Assembly: GCA_013200995.1 (NCBI GenBank) | Contig: CP053688.1 | Span: 3,286,001 to 3,350,000, forward strand | DNA: 64,000 nt | Direction: 5' to 3' | From: Arthrobacter citreus | Lineage (GTDB): Bacteria > Bacillota > Bacilli > Bacillales > Bacillaceae_G | Part shown: piece after piece, positions 6,359 through 16,281 of the stretch | How positions within the stretch are numbered: the stretch's first letter is position 1 | Layout: each line of letters opens with the position of its first letter | Notes under the pieces: model-generated | Database searches by the model: none | What the model saw: only the letters and a program-made list of their open reading frames with translations | Told to the model about the DNA's origin: nothing | Program-made: the position numbers and the translations under genes

Positions 6359-6384
6359 ACCTCACAACGAATGTTGTAAGGTTT
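6359..6384 (-). terminator. Terminator of ger operon
   Basis: Stem ACCTCACAAC / GTTGTAAGGT around GAAT; on the minus strand it is followed by TTCTTTTTGTT. It lies 50 bp after the stop of the GerC-like gene. Confidence 0.7.
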
Positions 6385-6434
6385 TGTTCTTCATGTGCGA
6401 TTTGTTTGGTATCCAGATTACCAGATAAGGAAAT

Positions 6435-7553
6435 TTACATTCGATCAACATTTAAGATGTGAACCTTGAAATGTGGCTTGATGTTCATTTTAGGATAGTC
6501 CTTTTCCCAATTTAATTTCCGCCAAATTTTTGGGTGAAACGCCTTAATCCTTTCACCTACCCCAACCAAATCACAATTCGCTTTTTGCATGATTTGAATG
6601 GTCTCCAAAGCCTCTTTTTCTAACTGTTTACCCAATATTTTTTCGATTTTATTCACATATTTTGCATCAAGTTGGTGATATGCTTTTCCTAAATCGATTG
6701 CATTGATGTCGATATTAACATTGAGTTTAACTTTTGGTGGTCTTTTTGATTGTGGTATTACACGTAACGTTGAAGTTCCTTTTTTTAATGAAAAGCTATA
6801 ACTATGATAAGCGTTCTTTTCCTCACTAACTTTCTCTAATTTACCACTATATCGTTGTCTTCCTTTTTCTCTCCCATTTAGTAACATCGTCATACGCAAT
6901 TGTTCTTTATTGAGTTCTACATCTGTATTTTTCCCATGGCTAAATAATAGAGCACCATCTAATTCTGTACCTTGCTCTTTTTGCTTCACAACAGGAATCG
7001 CAAGGTTTGTTAATTCGTCTTCTTTTGATTGCAATAATTGCATCATCGTCACACTAGGAATGATACTATTCTTATCTAACGCCTTGTTAAAGGTAACTAA
7101 ATTCCCTGCGAACTTTCCATTCTCTTTCGGAGCTGTCTGTAAAAATGTTGCTAAGTCGCCCTTGAATAGAATAACCGGTGTGTTAATCGACGAATACGGT
7201 GCATGTAGTAAAAAATTAAGTTTCGAAATGGGATCGTTTTTCATAAACGATTCACTCATCAAGTAAATGCCCGTGCTGATCCCTAAAAAAGGAGCTTGAT
7301 CGATATACTCCCCTTGACCAATTGCTTCAACAAGACTAGGTCCTTTTAAGACAACCGTCTCAGAAACTGGTTCACCTGAACCTAGACCGGTACTTTTTAT
7401 GTTGGTGATGACATAATGTAATTCTACTTCACGATTCATTTCATTCCAATCGGCTCCTGCTATTTCGACAAATTGTAAATTTCTTAACGGTAAGCGATCC
7501 CAACAACCTGTTAAAAGCGGCAACAACAAAAGTAAAATGGCAACTTTCCTCAT
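6435..7553 (-). CDS. Germinant receptor lipoprotein, GerC family
   Basis: Ger(x)C-type subunit of a spore germinant receptor, anchored in the spore inner membrane. The N terminus MRKVAILLLLLPLLTGCWDR is a lipoprotein signal with Cys at residue 17, and the C-W-D-R start of the mature protein is typical of the family. The length of 372 aa is normal. Start ATG 7553 overlaps the stop of the GerB-like gene by four bases (ATGA), so translation is coupled. It is the last gene of the A-B-C operon. Such operons are transcribed in the forespore. Which germinant is sensed cannot be told from sequence. Confidence 0.92.
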   Translation of the reverse strand: MRKVAILLLLLPLLTGCWDRLPLRNLQFVEIAGADWNEMNREVELHYVITNIKSTGLGSGEPVSETVVLKGPSLVEAIGQGEYIDQAPFLGISTGIYLMSESFMKNDPISKLNFLLHAPYSSINTPVILFKGDLATFLQTAPKENGKFAGNLVTFNKALDKNSIIPSVTMMQLLQSKEDELTNLAIPVVKQKEQGTELDGALLFSHGKNTDVELNKEQLRMTMLLNGREKGRQRYSGKLEKVSEEKNAYHSYSFSLKKGTSTLRVIPQSKRPPKVKLNVNIDINAIDLGKAYHQLDAKYVNKIEKILGKQLEKEALETIQIMQKANCDLVGVGERIKAFHPKIWRKLNWEKDYPKMNIKPHFKVHILNVDRM

Positions 7554-8647
7554 CCTTTCGCCACCTTTTCACGTAGAATCGAACCAAACAAAACAACGGT
7601 TGGTACCACGACGATCATGATGAAAGAAATAACATTGTGAACTTCGGAATAACGAAAAATTCGTTGTCTATCAGCGCAAAAGCAAGCTATGACAATGCCA
7701 ATAACGGCAATCAACCAAACCAATAAAGAATGACGCTTGATTTCATTTTTTCGTATACTTGCAACATAACGCGCGGACATAAACAAATACAGATAGACGG
7801 TTGCTGTAGTAACAGATAACCAAATTGTGATAAAGACGATATCTAAACTTTGCACAACAGGCCATCTAAATTTACGAAGGATGAACACCATCGGTTCTGT
7901 GATGGTATCCAATTGTGTTTCGCTAAAATTATAGGTGACGATGATGGCCACCAGCGCATAAAAGAACGTGGTGATTCCGTTTGCTAAAGACATTGCAAAT
8001 AAGATCTCAATCTTTTTTTTACACTGTACAAATGGAAAAACATATAGAAGTAATTCGAATCCAGTATACGCCCAAAATGTTGGAATCGAGTCCTTTAAGA
8101 CTGCCCCAATTCCATGTGTGCCAATTGGTAATAAGTGAAGCCAGCTCCCTTTCCCCATACCACTTATGATGATAATCGCTGCACAAATAACAAACAATGT
8201 AAGGACGGATTGTGAGACGGTCGAAATACTCCTTAGCGAAGAAGATGCGGTATAAGCTGCCATCAGAAACGATAAACCGACAATTACAATCCACGGTGTT
8301 TCATACAAAACCCACCGATGAAGGATATCTGCATAAGAAATCACAACAATGATACAATTTTGTGCGCAAAAAAGGGCAAGCAAGAAGTTTAACATGACAC
8401 CAATTGGTCTTCCAACAATCTGATAGAGATACTGCTGAAATGTTAATGTTGGATAACGCTTACCAAGTTGATAAATCAGAAGGATTACTAATTGTGCGAA
8501 GATTCCTCCGACCAAAACAGACATCCATGCATCATATCCTGAATGACGAGATTCTGCATATGGTATCGACAATACGTGTGCACCAATTTGCGTTGTAATC
8601 ACAAGGCAAATCAGTTGGTTAATTGAAATCTTTTTGAGATGTATCAT
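7550..8647 (-). CDS. Germinant receptor permease, GerB family
   Basis: The 365-aa protein belongs to the spore-germination permease family (amino acid-polyamine-organocation superfamily). It has about ten hydrophobic segments, starting with ISINQLICLVITTQIGAHVL at residues 7-26, a conserved early region of GerB proteins. It forms the membrane subunit thought to bind germinant. The SD (AAGGGGT) overlaps the end of the GerA-like gene, six bases upstream; the GerC-like gene overlaps its 3' end. Confidence 0.93.
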   Translation of the reverse strand: MIHLKKISINQLICLVITTQIGAHVLSIPYAESRHSGYDAWMSVLVGGIFAQLVILLIYQLGKRYPTLTFQQYLYQIVGRPIGVMLNFLLALFCAQNCIIVVISYADILHRWVLYETPWIVIVGLSFLMAAYTASSSLRSISTVSQSVLTLFVICAAIIIISGMGKGSWLHLLPIGTHGIGAVLKDSIPTFWAYTGFELLLYVFPFVQCKKKIEILFAMSLANGITTFFYALVAIIVTYNFSETQLDTITEPMVFILRKFRWPVVQSLDIVFITIWLSVTTATVYLYLFMSARYVASIRKNEIKRHSLLVWLIAVIGIVIACFCADRQRIFRYSEVHNVISFIMIVVVPTVVLFGSILREKVAKG

Positions 8648-8653
8648 CGTCGA

Positions 8654-10084
8654 CTACCCCTTTGGATCATTTAGTCTCGTCATATCTTTTGCGACACTTT
8701 CAATTGGTCGTTTTGTCAGATGTTTGATTGGTGCTCGAAACAAGGTATCTTTTAACGCATCTCTTGTAAACCACGCATAAAAATAAGGAATCCCTATAGT
8801 GTGAATCCGAGCTAAATGTGTTAATAACAAAAAGAAACTGATCTCTAACCCGATCAATCCAAAAATAGACGACATCACTAAGAAAGGATACGTTATGATT
8901 CGCGCGACATTACTCATTTCGTATGAAGGAATAATAAAGGAAGATACACCCGTGATCGCCGTCACAACGACCATCATGTTTGAAATCAGATTCGTTTGAA
9001 CAACGACTGTCCCAATGACAATTCCACCAACCACCCCAATTGTTTGACCAATTGGACTTGGTAATCGAACGGCTGATTCACGTAAGATTTCAAGCGTAAC
9101 AAGCATGACGATCGCTTCTAAAATCGGAGGTAAAGCAACCAATTGCATTGAACTTTTAAGTGACAAGGCAATTTCAAATGGAATAATTCGTGGATCAAAT
9201 GTTACGAGCGCTACATATAATCCTGGTAATGAAATAGCAAAAATGAAACAAATAATCCGAAGGAAACGAAACGTACTTCCGACGATCCAACCAACTTGAT
9301 AGTCATCTGGTGTTTGAAAAAAGGACCAAAATGAAACCGGAAGAATTACACTTTCCGGCGACCCATCTGTTAAAACGACCATTTTTCCATCCATTAGATA
9401 CGATCGGATTCGGTCTGTCCGTTCAGAGATGAGAAATTTCGGAAATAGTGAAAATTTATCATCACTTATTAATTCCTCTATAAAACCAGGTGACTCGACA
9501 TAATCGATGTCGATACTGGCGATTTTTTTCTCCAATTCCATTAAGACAACTTCGTTCGCTAATGAATGCAAGTATAAAACAGCTACTTTTGTATTCGAAC
9601 GACGCCCAACTATGTAACTTTTTACGATCAGATCTGGTGTTTCCGCTAATTTGCGTAACATGTTTACATTTGTATCGATATTTTCATTTAGTGCTTTATG
9701 AGAACCACGTAACACACGTTCATTCATTGGAATGGTAACGGTACGTTCATTTGTTAGTTCAGTGTCTAATAGATAACAGATTGGTTCTCCATTTTTTTGA
9801 ACCACCGTTTTTCCTGCGACTAGTGCTTTTGATACGTCAGCTAACATTTCAGTTTCTTGATAATTAAGAATGTTTACCGCTTCACGAACACTCTTGTACT
9901 GGTTATGAAGTAACGGGCGGATGATGTGTTCTTGCACGACAGCTGAGTCAATCATCGTATCTAAGTAGTAAAGACGGTACCATTCTTCCCCAACTCGAAC
10001 ATCACTTGTTTTAAAATCGGAGGTATGACGTAACATCTCTCTGAATTTTTTTTCGTTTAAATCTAGAAACGATTCCGTTTTCAT
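8654..10084 (-). CDS. Germinant receptor subunit, GerA family
   Basis: First gene of the germination operon, 476 aa. The N-terminal half (to about residue 235) is soluble, as in the GerA/SpoVAF family; the C-terminal half contains five or six membrane segments, including the conserved ...LPGLYVALVTFDPRIIPFEI region and the P-S-P-I-G-Q-T-I-G-V-V-G-G stretch. ATG 10084 is used because AGGAGG lies six bases upstream; an earlier TTG would put that site within the gene. A sequence CATAACTA upstream on the minus strand (about 10096-10103) resembles a sigma-G -10 element, but I see no convincing -35. Confidence 0.93.
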   Translation of the reverse strand: MKTESFLDLNEKKFREMLRHTSDFKTSDVRVGEEWYRLYYLDTMIDSAVVQEHIIRPLLHNQYKSVREAVNILNYQETEMLADVSKALVAGKTVVQKNGEPICYLLDTELTNERTVTIPMNERVLRGSHKALNENIDTNVNMLRKLAETPDLIVKSYIVGRRSNTKVAVLYLHSLANEVVLMELEKKIASIDIDYVESPGFIEELISDDKFSLFPKFLISERTDRIRSYLMDGKMVVLTDGSPESVILPVSFWSFFQTPDDYQVGWIVGSTFRFLRIICFIFAISLPGLYVALVTFDPRIIPFEIALSLKSSMQLVALPPILEAIVMLVTLEILRESAVRLPSPIGQTIGVVGGIVIGTVVVQTNLISNMMVVVTAITGVSSFIIPSYEMSNVARIITYPFLVMSSIFGLIGLEISFFLLLTHLARIHTIGIPYFYAWFTRDALKDTLFRAPIKHLTKRPIESVAKDMTRLNDPKG

Positions 10085-10181
10085 GAAGAACCTCCTACTC
10101 AATAGTTATGTTTAGTCTTCCATTCATTTGGGTAAAAATACCATAATAAAATTAGATTATACCGTTCATCAAAAAAATGAC

Positions 10182-10217
10182 CCATCTCACGAAGACCGTG
10201 AGATAGGTTTTGTTTTT
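10182..10217. terminator. Bidirectional hairpin between ger operon and mqo remnant
   Basis: Stem ATCTCACG / CGTGAGAT around AAGAC at about 10184-10204, with A-rich DNA on the left and TTTTGTTTTT on the right, so it could stop transcription from either side. It probably was the terminator of the decayed mqo gene. Confidence 0.6.
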
Positions 10218-10248
10218 CACAAACGAACACGTAACGGTGCTGGTTCAA

Positions 10249-10645
10249 TTAACCGAAGGGCTTTTGTGTTGACGTTTGAACTACTTGCAGTAAATTTGGA
10301 TTGTCAGCTAACGATTTTCCGTACGAAGGGATCATATCCGTTAGCTTCGGTGTCCCTCTTCCATACGGTTTGGATAACATTTTTTTAAACATCAAGCATG
10401 ACATGTACAGCCGGCGATGTACTTGGTGAAGCCCCAAGGAGTGCTGCAACCGAACTATCGCTTGCTATGACGACTTCTGTCTCGAATTGAAGGGTACCTT
10501 TTCCCCCTTCTGGCGTATCTTTATTACTTGCACCCGTTGACCCCCAACAACTAATTCCCAGTCTTTACTTTTTGCCGTTGAGATGAACTCTCGTAACTCA
10601 TCCGTCCGCTTTTCGTTCGAAAGGAGAACTTTTTTCGTCAAACTC
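10249..10645 (-). pseudogene. mqo: Malate:quinone oxidoreductase fragment
   Basis: Minus-strand translation gives consecutive pieces of the C-terminal third of MQO in different frames: [21 protein letters not shown] (about 10600-10540), [18 protein letters not shown] (about 10495-10430), and KLTDMIPSYGKSLADNPNLL (about 10345-10285), followed by a stop. These match the family's LRxFYPxAKxxDWEL, ALLGASPGAS and MIPSYG blocks. At least two frameshifts and a stop separate them, and the N-terminal two thirds are absent, so this is a dead remnant. MQO oxidises malate to oxaloacetate and passes electrons to menaquinone. Confidence 0.8.
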
Positions 10646-10663
10646 TAGCTATTAATAAAAAAA

Positions 10664-10684
10664 GGTATACCCACACGGTATACC
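10664..10684. terminator. Bidirectional terminator downstream of ssrA
   Basis: Perfect stem GGTATACC-CACAC-GGTATACC with seven A on the left and seven T on the right. Confidence 0.8.
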
Positions 10685-10793
10685 TTTTTTTACTTATAAA
10701 TTGTCTATATAGATTAGGCATCATAAAGTTGCCAAACGGCAAATTTATGATACTAATGACAAAAACATAAAAAAACCACCAAACAGTATGTAT

Positions 10794-11151
10794 TGGTGGA
10801 GACGGTGGGAGTCGAACCCACGTCCAAGAATATCGGCACTTAAGCTTCTACGAGCGTAGTCACTGTATTAGAAATTCGCATACCATTCGGCCCAATGACA
10901 GGCTTCCTGATAGCTAGTCTGATTAATCTCTTCCATTCCCCTCAGACGGCGAAGTCCGGCGTAGCCCACTAATGAGTGAACCCCTCTAAGCTATGCACAT
11001 GGGCGATACATAGGAGGAGCCTTTAGTGCAATTAAGCAGCTAAAGAGAAATTGTTGTTTTTGCCAGTTATTGGCTTTTGCGTTTTAACGAGGCCGACCCC
11101 TCGACTCGCGACTTAAGCTCGAACTACCCCTGTCGAATCCGTAACGCCCCC
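10794..11151 (-). ncRNA. ssrA: tmRNA
   Basis: Transfer-messenger RNA of about 358 nt, which rescues stalled ribosomes and tags the unfinished protein for proteolysis. The 5' end GGGGGCGTTACGG pairs with the 3' end, which reads ...GTCTCCACCA with encoded CCA at 10796-10794 and a T arm GGGTTCGACTCCC. The tag frame runs from GGC at 11064 to TAA at 11032 and encodes GKNNNFSLAA, ending in the usual LAA degradation signal. SmpB, its protein partner, is encoded just upstream in the same direction, as in other bacilli. Confidence 0.97.
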
Positions 11152-11367
11152 ATATAAAATGCTCACAAAACTTATTTCAGTTCTGTTCGCTATGAGTGAC
11201 TTACGAAGCATAAAGCAAAGGCTTCATAATCTATAAAATCTGCACATCGTGCTAAATTTTTGTTGGTGATTAACTTACAAACTTATTATAGCATATCCAT
11301 CTCAAGTTGCAATTAACAATTGTTTCTAAAGAAAAACTAAAATTCCAATGCTTCAACATTTATCCAA

Positions 11368-11835
11368 TTAGATTCTTTGACGATCTCTGAATGCACGCTC
11401 TACTTCACGTTTTGCTTCTTTTTTCTTTAAATCATCACGTTTATCATATTGTTTCTTCCCTTTACCTAATCCAAGTAATAACTTAGCATAACCATTTTTC
11501 AAATAGATTTTTAAGGGTACTAAAGTATAACCAGTTTCTTTTGTATAACCGATTAACTTCACAATTTCTCTATTATGTAGTAATAATTTTCGAGTACGTA
11601 ATGGCTCGTGATTATAGCGATTACCTTGTTCATATGGACTTATATGCATATTATGAAGCCATACTTCTCCGCCTTGAACGCGAGCAAATGAATCCTTTAA
11701 ATTAGCTTTTCCAGCGCGCAACGATTTTATTTCAGTACCTTGTAATACGATACCTGTTTCATACGTTTCTTCAATAAAGTAATCATGATACGCTTTTTTA
11801 TTTTGAGCAATTACTTTCCCTTCACCTTTTGGCAT
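11368..11835 (-). CDS. smpB: SsrA-binding protein SmpB
   Basis: The 155-aa protein binds the tRNA-like part of tmRNA and delivers it to stalled ribosomes. The conserved start ([19 protein letters not shown]), the [13 protein letters not shown] block and the basic C-terminal tail ([18 protein letters not shown]), which enters the mRNA channel, are all present. ATG 11835 is preferred (AGAGGTG upstream) over a GTG nine bases earlier. It lies between rnr and ssrA, the order known from Bacillus subtilis. Confidence 0.97.
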   Translation of the reverse strand: MPKGEGKVIAQNKKAYHDYFIEETYETGIVLQGTEIKSLRAGKANLKDSFARVQGGEVWLHNMHISPYEQGNRYNHEPLRTRKLLLHNREIVKLIGYTKETGYTLVPLKIYLKNGYAKLLLGLGKGKKQYDKRDDLKKKEAKREVERAFRDRQRI

Positions 11836-11895
11836 AATTAACACCTCTCTATCTTTACTTATTTTACCATAATTTGAACTAAAATAGTCAATAAA

Positions 11896-11918
11896 GCAGT
11901 GGACAAGATGTCCACTGC
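11896..11918 (-). terminator. Hairpin after rnr
   Basis: Stem GCAGTGGACA / TGTCCACTGC with loop AGA, ten base pairs, just past the rnr stop codon. The following minus-strand sequence (TTTATTGACTATTTT) is only moderately T-rich. Confidence 0.6.
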
Positions 11919-11928
11919 CGTTGGGTTT

Positions 11929-14385
11929 TTATCGTTTTTTATTACCTTTTGCTACTTTTTCATAAAAGGGTTTGTTCTTTTTGCTCTTACTTTTACTTTT
12001 CGTTGGATTAAAACGATCGTCACGTTTATTTCTCGTCGATTTTCCGTTACGACCACTATCTTTATCGTCACCTCGAGTTGAGCTATCTCCTCTAGGTGAA
12101 CTATCTCCTCGTCTTCCACGAGAACGACCACTGCTAGAGCTATCTCCATTTCGATCTGATGAACCTCTTCCGCGTCCGCCTCGTCCTCTGCCGCCACCAG
12201 AGCCACCACCAAGATTAACTGGTCCTCTACCGCCGCTTCTACGAGGTTTATTCGATTTCATGCCAACAATCTCAAAATCGATTGCTCGTTCTTCTTTATT
12301 AACATTCACTACGCGAACAGCTACTTCATCACCGATTCTGAATACTTTCCCTGTTCTTTCACCAATCATCGCGTACGAACGCTCGTCATAGTTATAGTAG
12401 TCATCGGATAAATCAGCAACTCGAACTAATCCTTCGATCGTATTTGGAAGCTCAATAAACATACCGAAATTTGTTACAGAGCTAATAATCCCTTCATACT
12501 CTTCGCCAACTTTATCAAGCATGTATTCTGCTTTTTTCAAGTCATCCGTTTCTCTTTCTGCTTCAACTGAACGACGTTCCATATTAGAAGTATGCTCAGC
12601 GATTGCAGGTAGTTTATCATCCCATTCACGCTTTGTCTCACTATCCATTTTTCCTTCGATTAAATATTTGCGAATTAATCGATGGACAATTAAGTCCGGA
12701 TAACGACGAATCGGCGATGTGAAATGAGTATAATACTCCGCTGCTAAACCAAAGTGGCCAAGATTGTCAGCCTCATACTTAGCTTGTTTCATTGAGCGAA
12801 GCATAACTGTTGAGATAACAGTTTCCTCCGGTTGCCCATGAACCATATCAAGAACTTGTTGCAACGCTCTCGGGTGAATTTCGTTACCAGCTCCTTTTAC
12901 TGTATAACCAAATGATGCGATAAATTCAAAGAATCGTTGAAGTTTCTCTTCTTTCGGGTCCTCATGCACTCGATACATAAACGGTACATTTAGCCAGTGA
13001 AAATGCTCAGCAATTGTTTCATTTGCTACAAGCATAAATTCTTCAATCAGTTTCTCTGCAGTTGAGCGCTCGCGTATTACGACTTCAGTTGGATGACCTT
13101 CTTCATCAACAAGCACTTTTGCTTCTTTAAAATCAAAATCAATTGCGCCGCGTGTCATACGTCTACTACGCAATATTTTTGCTAGCTTAGCCATTTCTTC
13201 AAACATCGGCACTAACGGTTCGTAGCGATCACGTAAATCAGTATCTTGTTCATCTAATATTTTATTAACATCGCTATATGTCATTCGTTCAGTTGTTTTA
13301 ATAATACTTTCAAAAATTTCGTGTTTAACAACTTCACCTTTTTGATCGATTTCCATCTCACATGAAAGGGTAAATCGATTTACTTTAGGATTTAATGAAC
13401 AAATTCCATTAGACAAACGATGTGGAATCATTGGAATAACTCGGTCAACTAAGTAAATACTTGTTCCTCGGTCATATGCTTCTTGATCAATTGGAGAACT
13501 ATCAGTCACATAATATGAAACGTCTGCAATATGTACACCTAGTTTATAATGACCATTTTCAAGCGCTGTAACGGTAACGGCATCGTCTAAATCCTTCGCA
13601 TCCGCTCCATCAATCGTTACAATCTGTTCATCGCGAAGATCACGACGAGTACCAATTGCAGACTCATCAATCTCATCAGGGACAGCATTTGCTTGATCCA
13701 TTACTTCTTTAGGGAATTCTTGTGGCAAATCGAATTTATGAATTACTGATAATATATCAACACCAGGATCATTTTTATGTCCTAGAATTTGAACGACAAT
13801 ACCCTCTGCGTTTTTCCCATTCTCAGGAAACTGAGTAAGTTCTACAACAACCTTGTGGCCCTCCACAGCCCCTTGAGAATTACTTCTTGTAATAAAAATA
13901 TCGCTTCCAAATCGCTTATCATCAGGAATTACGAAACCGAAACTTTTCTGTGCTTGGTAAGTACCAACCATTTTTGTTTGGCCACGTTCTATAATTTTTA
14001 CAATTGTTCCTTCTCTACGCGCATCACTTTTCTCTTTTGTAATACGAGCGAGAACGATATCTCCATGCAGGGCACCATTTAAGTCTGATGGTGGAATAAA
14101 TACATCTTCTGCTCCAGTTTCTTCTGGAATGACGAAAGCAAAGCCTTTAGCATGGCCTGTCAATTTACCTCGTACTAAATTTGATTGGTCAGGTAAGCTA
14201 TATTTATTATTTCGAGAACGTACAATATAACCCTCATCCTCTAAAATGACGAGCGTTTTTACTACTTCTCGGAAGTCATTTGCTTCTGTTAACCCCATAG
14301 CCTCTTCTATACCTTGTATATTTAAAGGCTTATAGTCAGCGCTTTTCATTAGTTCCAATAATTTTTCTTTCCATTGCTGATTCAT
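11929..14385 (-). CDS. rnr: Ribonuclease R
   Basis: An 818-aa 3'-5' exoribonuclease that degrades structured RNA and works with tmRNA/SmpB on stalled messages. Order: N-terminal winged helix (1-70), cold-shock domains (about 75-225), catalytic RNB domain (about 255-590, with the Asp-rich [14 protein letters not shown]), S1 domain (about 640-720), then a basic tail. The last 100 residues are unusually rich in Arg-Gly and Ser repeats ([15 protein letters not shown]), followed by a lysine-rich end. Start ATG 14385 has GGAGGG eight bases upstream. Confidence 0.97.
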   Translation of the reverse strand: MNQQWKEKLLELMKSADYKPLNIQGIEEAMGLTEANDFREVVKTLVILEDEGYIVRSRNNKYSLPDQSNLVRGKLTGHAKGFAFVIPEETGAEDVFIPPSDLNGALHGDIVLARITKEKSDARREGTIVKIIERGQTKMVGTYQAQKSFGFVIPDDKRFGSDIFITRSNSQGAVEGHKVVVELTQFPENGKNAEGIVVQILGHKNDPGVDILSVIHKFDLPQEFPKEVMDQANAVPDEIDESAIGTRRDLRDEQIVTIDGADAKDLDDAVTVTALENGHYKLGVHIADVSYYVTDSSPIDQEAYDRGTSIYLVDRVIPMIPHRLSNGICSLNPKVNRFTLSCEMEIDQKGEVVKHEIFESIIKTTERMTYSDVNKILDEQDTDLRDRYEPLVPMFEEMAKLAKILRSRRMTRGAIDFDFKEAKVLVDEEGHPTEVVIRERSTAEKLIEEFMLVANETIAEHFHWLNVPFMYRVHEDPKEEKLQRFFEFIASFGYTVKGAGNEIHPRALQQVLDMVHGQPEETVISTVMLRSMKQAKYEADNLGHFGLAAEYYTHFTSPIRRYPDLIVHRLIRKYLIEGKMDSETKREWDDKLPAIAEHTSNMERRSVEAERETDDLKKAEYMLDKVGEEYEGIISSVTNFGMFIELPNTIEGLVRVADLSDDYYNYDERSYAMIGERTGKVFRIGDEVAVRVVNVNKEERAIDFEIVGMKSNKPRRSGGRGPVNLGGGSGGGRGRGGRGRGSSDRNGDSSSSGRSRGRRGDSSPRGDSSTRGDDKDSGRNGKSTRNKRDDRFNPTKSKSKSKKNKPFYEKVAKGNKKR

Positions 14386-14447
14386 ACTTTTCCCTCCTTT
14401 TTCGTTTAAAGGGTATTTAGTTTAAGTTTGTCCAGAAAGATATCATT

Positions 14448-15188
14448 CTACCATTCCAATTCATTTAAAAATGCTAGTACATCTTCATGTAACAAGTCTT
14501 TCTCTTGTCCAAGCGTTATAACATGGGTAGAGTTTTCATACCATTTTAATTTTTTCTGATCAGATTGTACTTCATTGTAAATTATGTTTGCACTGTCTGT
14601 ATTAATCATTTCGTCTACAGTAGATTGTACGACAAATGTAGGTGCATAAACCGTATCAACATTTTCGCGAACTTCTTTAATTAAACCTTGAAGTGCTCTT
14701 AATGTATTCATCGGAGTTTTTTTAAACTCTTCCATTTCTACTTCAATTTGTTCAGGGGATTTCCCTTCACGTTTTTTAAACTCTCTTGTATATGCTAAAA
14801 CACCTTCATACATAATTTCTTCGCTTTTTATGTACATTGGTGAACACATCGTAACAATCCCATTCAACGGAACCGTATAACCTAGTTTTAATGCAAAAAC
14901 TCCACCTAATGATAATCCTACTGCCGCTATCTTTTGATGGCCTTTATCCTTTAAAAATTGGTAAGCATCCATTACATCCTTCCACCAGTCTTCAGGACCT
15001 GTATGAACAAGCTCATCTGGTGGTACACCATGACCTTTATAATGTGGTGCATGACAAGTATATCCTTGTTTTTCTAAAAAACGTCCAAGCATACGTACAT
15101 CTGCTGAATGTCCTGTAAATCCATGTAATAATAAAACTGCTCGATCTCCACCTTCAAATGTAAATGGCTTCGGCATTGTTACTCTCAT
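14448..15188 (-). CDS. Carboxylesterase, Est30/YvaK type
   Basis: A 246-aa alpha/beta hydrolase cleaving short-chain esters. The nucleophile Ser93 lies in GLSLGG, the acid is probably Asp in QSTVDEM and the base His in NSTHVITL; the oxyanion loop is LLLHGFTG. Length and position between secG and rnr match yvaK of Bacillus subtilis and Est30 of Geobacillus. ATG 15188 follows GGAGTG by seven bases. It is 62 bp upstream of rnr and may be co-transcribed with it. Confidence 0.92.
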   Translation of the reverse strand: MRVTMPKPFTFEGGDRAVLLLHGFTGHSADVRMLGRFLEKQGYTCHAPHYKGHGVPPDELVHTGPEDWWKDVMDAYQFLKDKGHQKIAAVGLSLGGVFALKLGYTVPLNGIVTMCSPMYIKSEEIMYEGVLAYTREFKKREGKSPEQIEVEMEEFKKTPMNTLRALQGLIKEVRENVDTVYAPTFVVQSTVDEMINTDSANIIYNEVQSDQKKLKWYENSTHVITLGQEKDLLHEDVLAFLNELEW

Positions 15189-15440
15189 ATATACTCACTC
15201 CAAAACTTTTCTATCCATTTTTCTTTCATTACTTCATATTTTACCTTTAATCGTTCAATTCAATATTAAATAATCAATAATAAGAATTAACTAATTTTAC
15301 GTAAAGAAATTGTCATTTTATTTTACCTTTCAATTCAATTATTTACCAATAAACAGTTTTTTTAAATAACTTGTTATGATTTAATAAAAGGTGTGGTAAT
15401 AATAATGTTGGTAATTTAAACAACTCAAGGAGGATACGTT

Positions 15441-15932
15441 ATGTTTAATAATGTTGAAGAATTTATTACTGAATGGAAACTAGAAGAAGGAAACACAATC
15501 AAATTACTTAATGCTATGACAGATGAATCTCTTGATCAAGCAATTGGTGATGATTTTAGTTCTTTAGGAGAATTAGCTTGGCATATTACAACAGCAATTA
15601 AAGCAATCATATCACAATCAGGTTTACAATTCGAAGCATCTACGAATAAAGAAGATATGCCTGGAACAGCGAAAGAATTAGCAGAAAAATACGCTGAAGT
15701 AAGTAAAGCTATGATTGAAGCAGCACAAAATGAATGGAAAGAAAATGATCTAAAACAAATTATTAACGCATTTGGATTCCTTGAAATGCCGATTCACGCA
15801 TTACTACGTATGGCAATTCAACACCAAACTCATCACCGTGGCCAAATGACTGTATTAATGAGACAAGCTGGATTAGCTGTTCCAGGAATGTATGGTCCAA
15901 GTAAAGAAGAATGGGCTGCAATGAGAGGTTAA
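15441..15932 (+). CDS. DinB-family putative metal-dependent protein
   Basis: A 163-aa four-helix-bundle protein of the DinB/YfiT superfamily. Three histidines that usually bind a divalent metal are visible: His48 in LAWHITT and two in the QHQTHHRGQ block near residue 130. Family members include thiol transferases (bacillithiol-dependent) and proteins of unknown function. The start is clear: AAGGAGG eight bases before ATG. It is one of the few rightward genes, monocistronic, with its own terminator, and is an insertion into the otherwise conserved secG-rnr cluster. Confidence 0.85.
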   Translation: MFNNVEEFITEWKLEEGNTIKLLNAMTDESLDQAIGDDFSSLGELAWHITTAIKAIISQSGLQFEASTNKEDMPGTAKELAEKYAEVSKAMIEAAQNEWKENDLKQIINAFGFLEMPIHALLRMAIQHQTHHRGQMTVLMRQAGLAVPGMYGPSKEEWAAMRG

Positions 15933-15949
15933 TTTTTTGGGAAAATCGA

Positions 15950-15977
15950 GACAACCTATTTAACGGTTGTCTTTTTT
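15950..15977 (+). terminator. Terminator of the DinB-family gene
   Basis: Stem GACAACC / GGTTGTC (15950-15956 and 15965-15971) followed by TTTTTT. Confidence 0.85.
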
Positions 15978-16067
15978 CGTGCTTTTAATTGATATGTGGA
16001 TAAGTAGCTGCTTCCCCTTGAAATTATGAGGAATTATTAAAAGAAATACGAACAAATTATGTCTTTT

Positions 16068-16160
16068 GTTGATAAAGTTGTGAACTTTATTGATATATAC
16101 ACTTTTTTTGTTGATAAACAACCGAAATTTGTTGATATAACTCTAATTTTTATTGATAAA
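16068..16160 (+). repeat. Five TTGATA motifs at exact 21-bp period
   Basis: TTGATA begins at 16069, 16090, 16111, 16132 and 16153, each exactly 21 bases after the last. Each copy is preceded by G or A and T-rich DNA and followed by AA or TA (GTTGATAAA, ATTGATATA, GTTGATAAA, GTTGATATA, ATTGATAAA). The 12-13 bases between are not conserved. It lies in the gap between the convergent DinB-family and PepSY genes. A related four-copy array in the opposite orientation is at 58868-58936. Function unknown; 21 bp equals two helical turns. Confidence 0.75.
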
Positions 16161-16219
16161 CCGTTTAGCCTTATATAGTGGCGCCTGTTTTGCCTAAAAA
16201 TTTATAGAAAAACACAAAA

Positions 16220-16252
16220 AGCCCGCTAGGAACCCAAACTTCCTCGCGAGCT
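16220..16252 (-). terminator. Terminator of the PepSY lipoprotein gene
   Basis: Stem AGCCCGCTAGGAA / TTCCTCGCGAGCT with two mismatches, followed on the minus strand by TTTTTGTGTTTTTC. Confidence 0.75.
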
Positions 16253-16281
16253 ATCATCAATTTTGGGACAACTTCCTACTC

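Noticed and set aside
10085..10127. Sigma-G promoter for the ger operon
   Set aside because: CATAACTA resembles a -10 element but no matching -35 is found at the right distance.
10128..10388. Plus-strand 86-aa frame
   Set aside because: It runs through a terminator hairpin and opposite the mqo remnant, which explains the sequence better.
11952..12391. Overlapping frames (both strands) in the tail of rnr
   Set aside because: They arise from the Arg-Gly-Ser repeats read in other frames; composition is extreme and there is no start signal.
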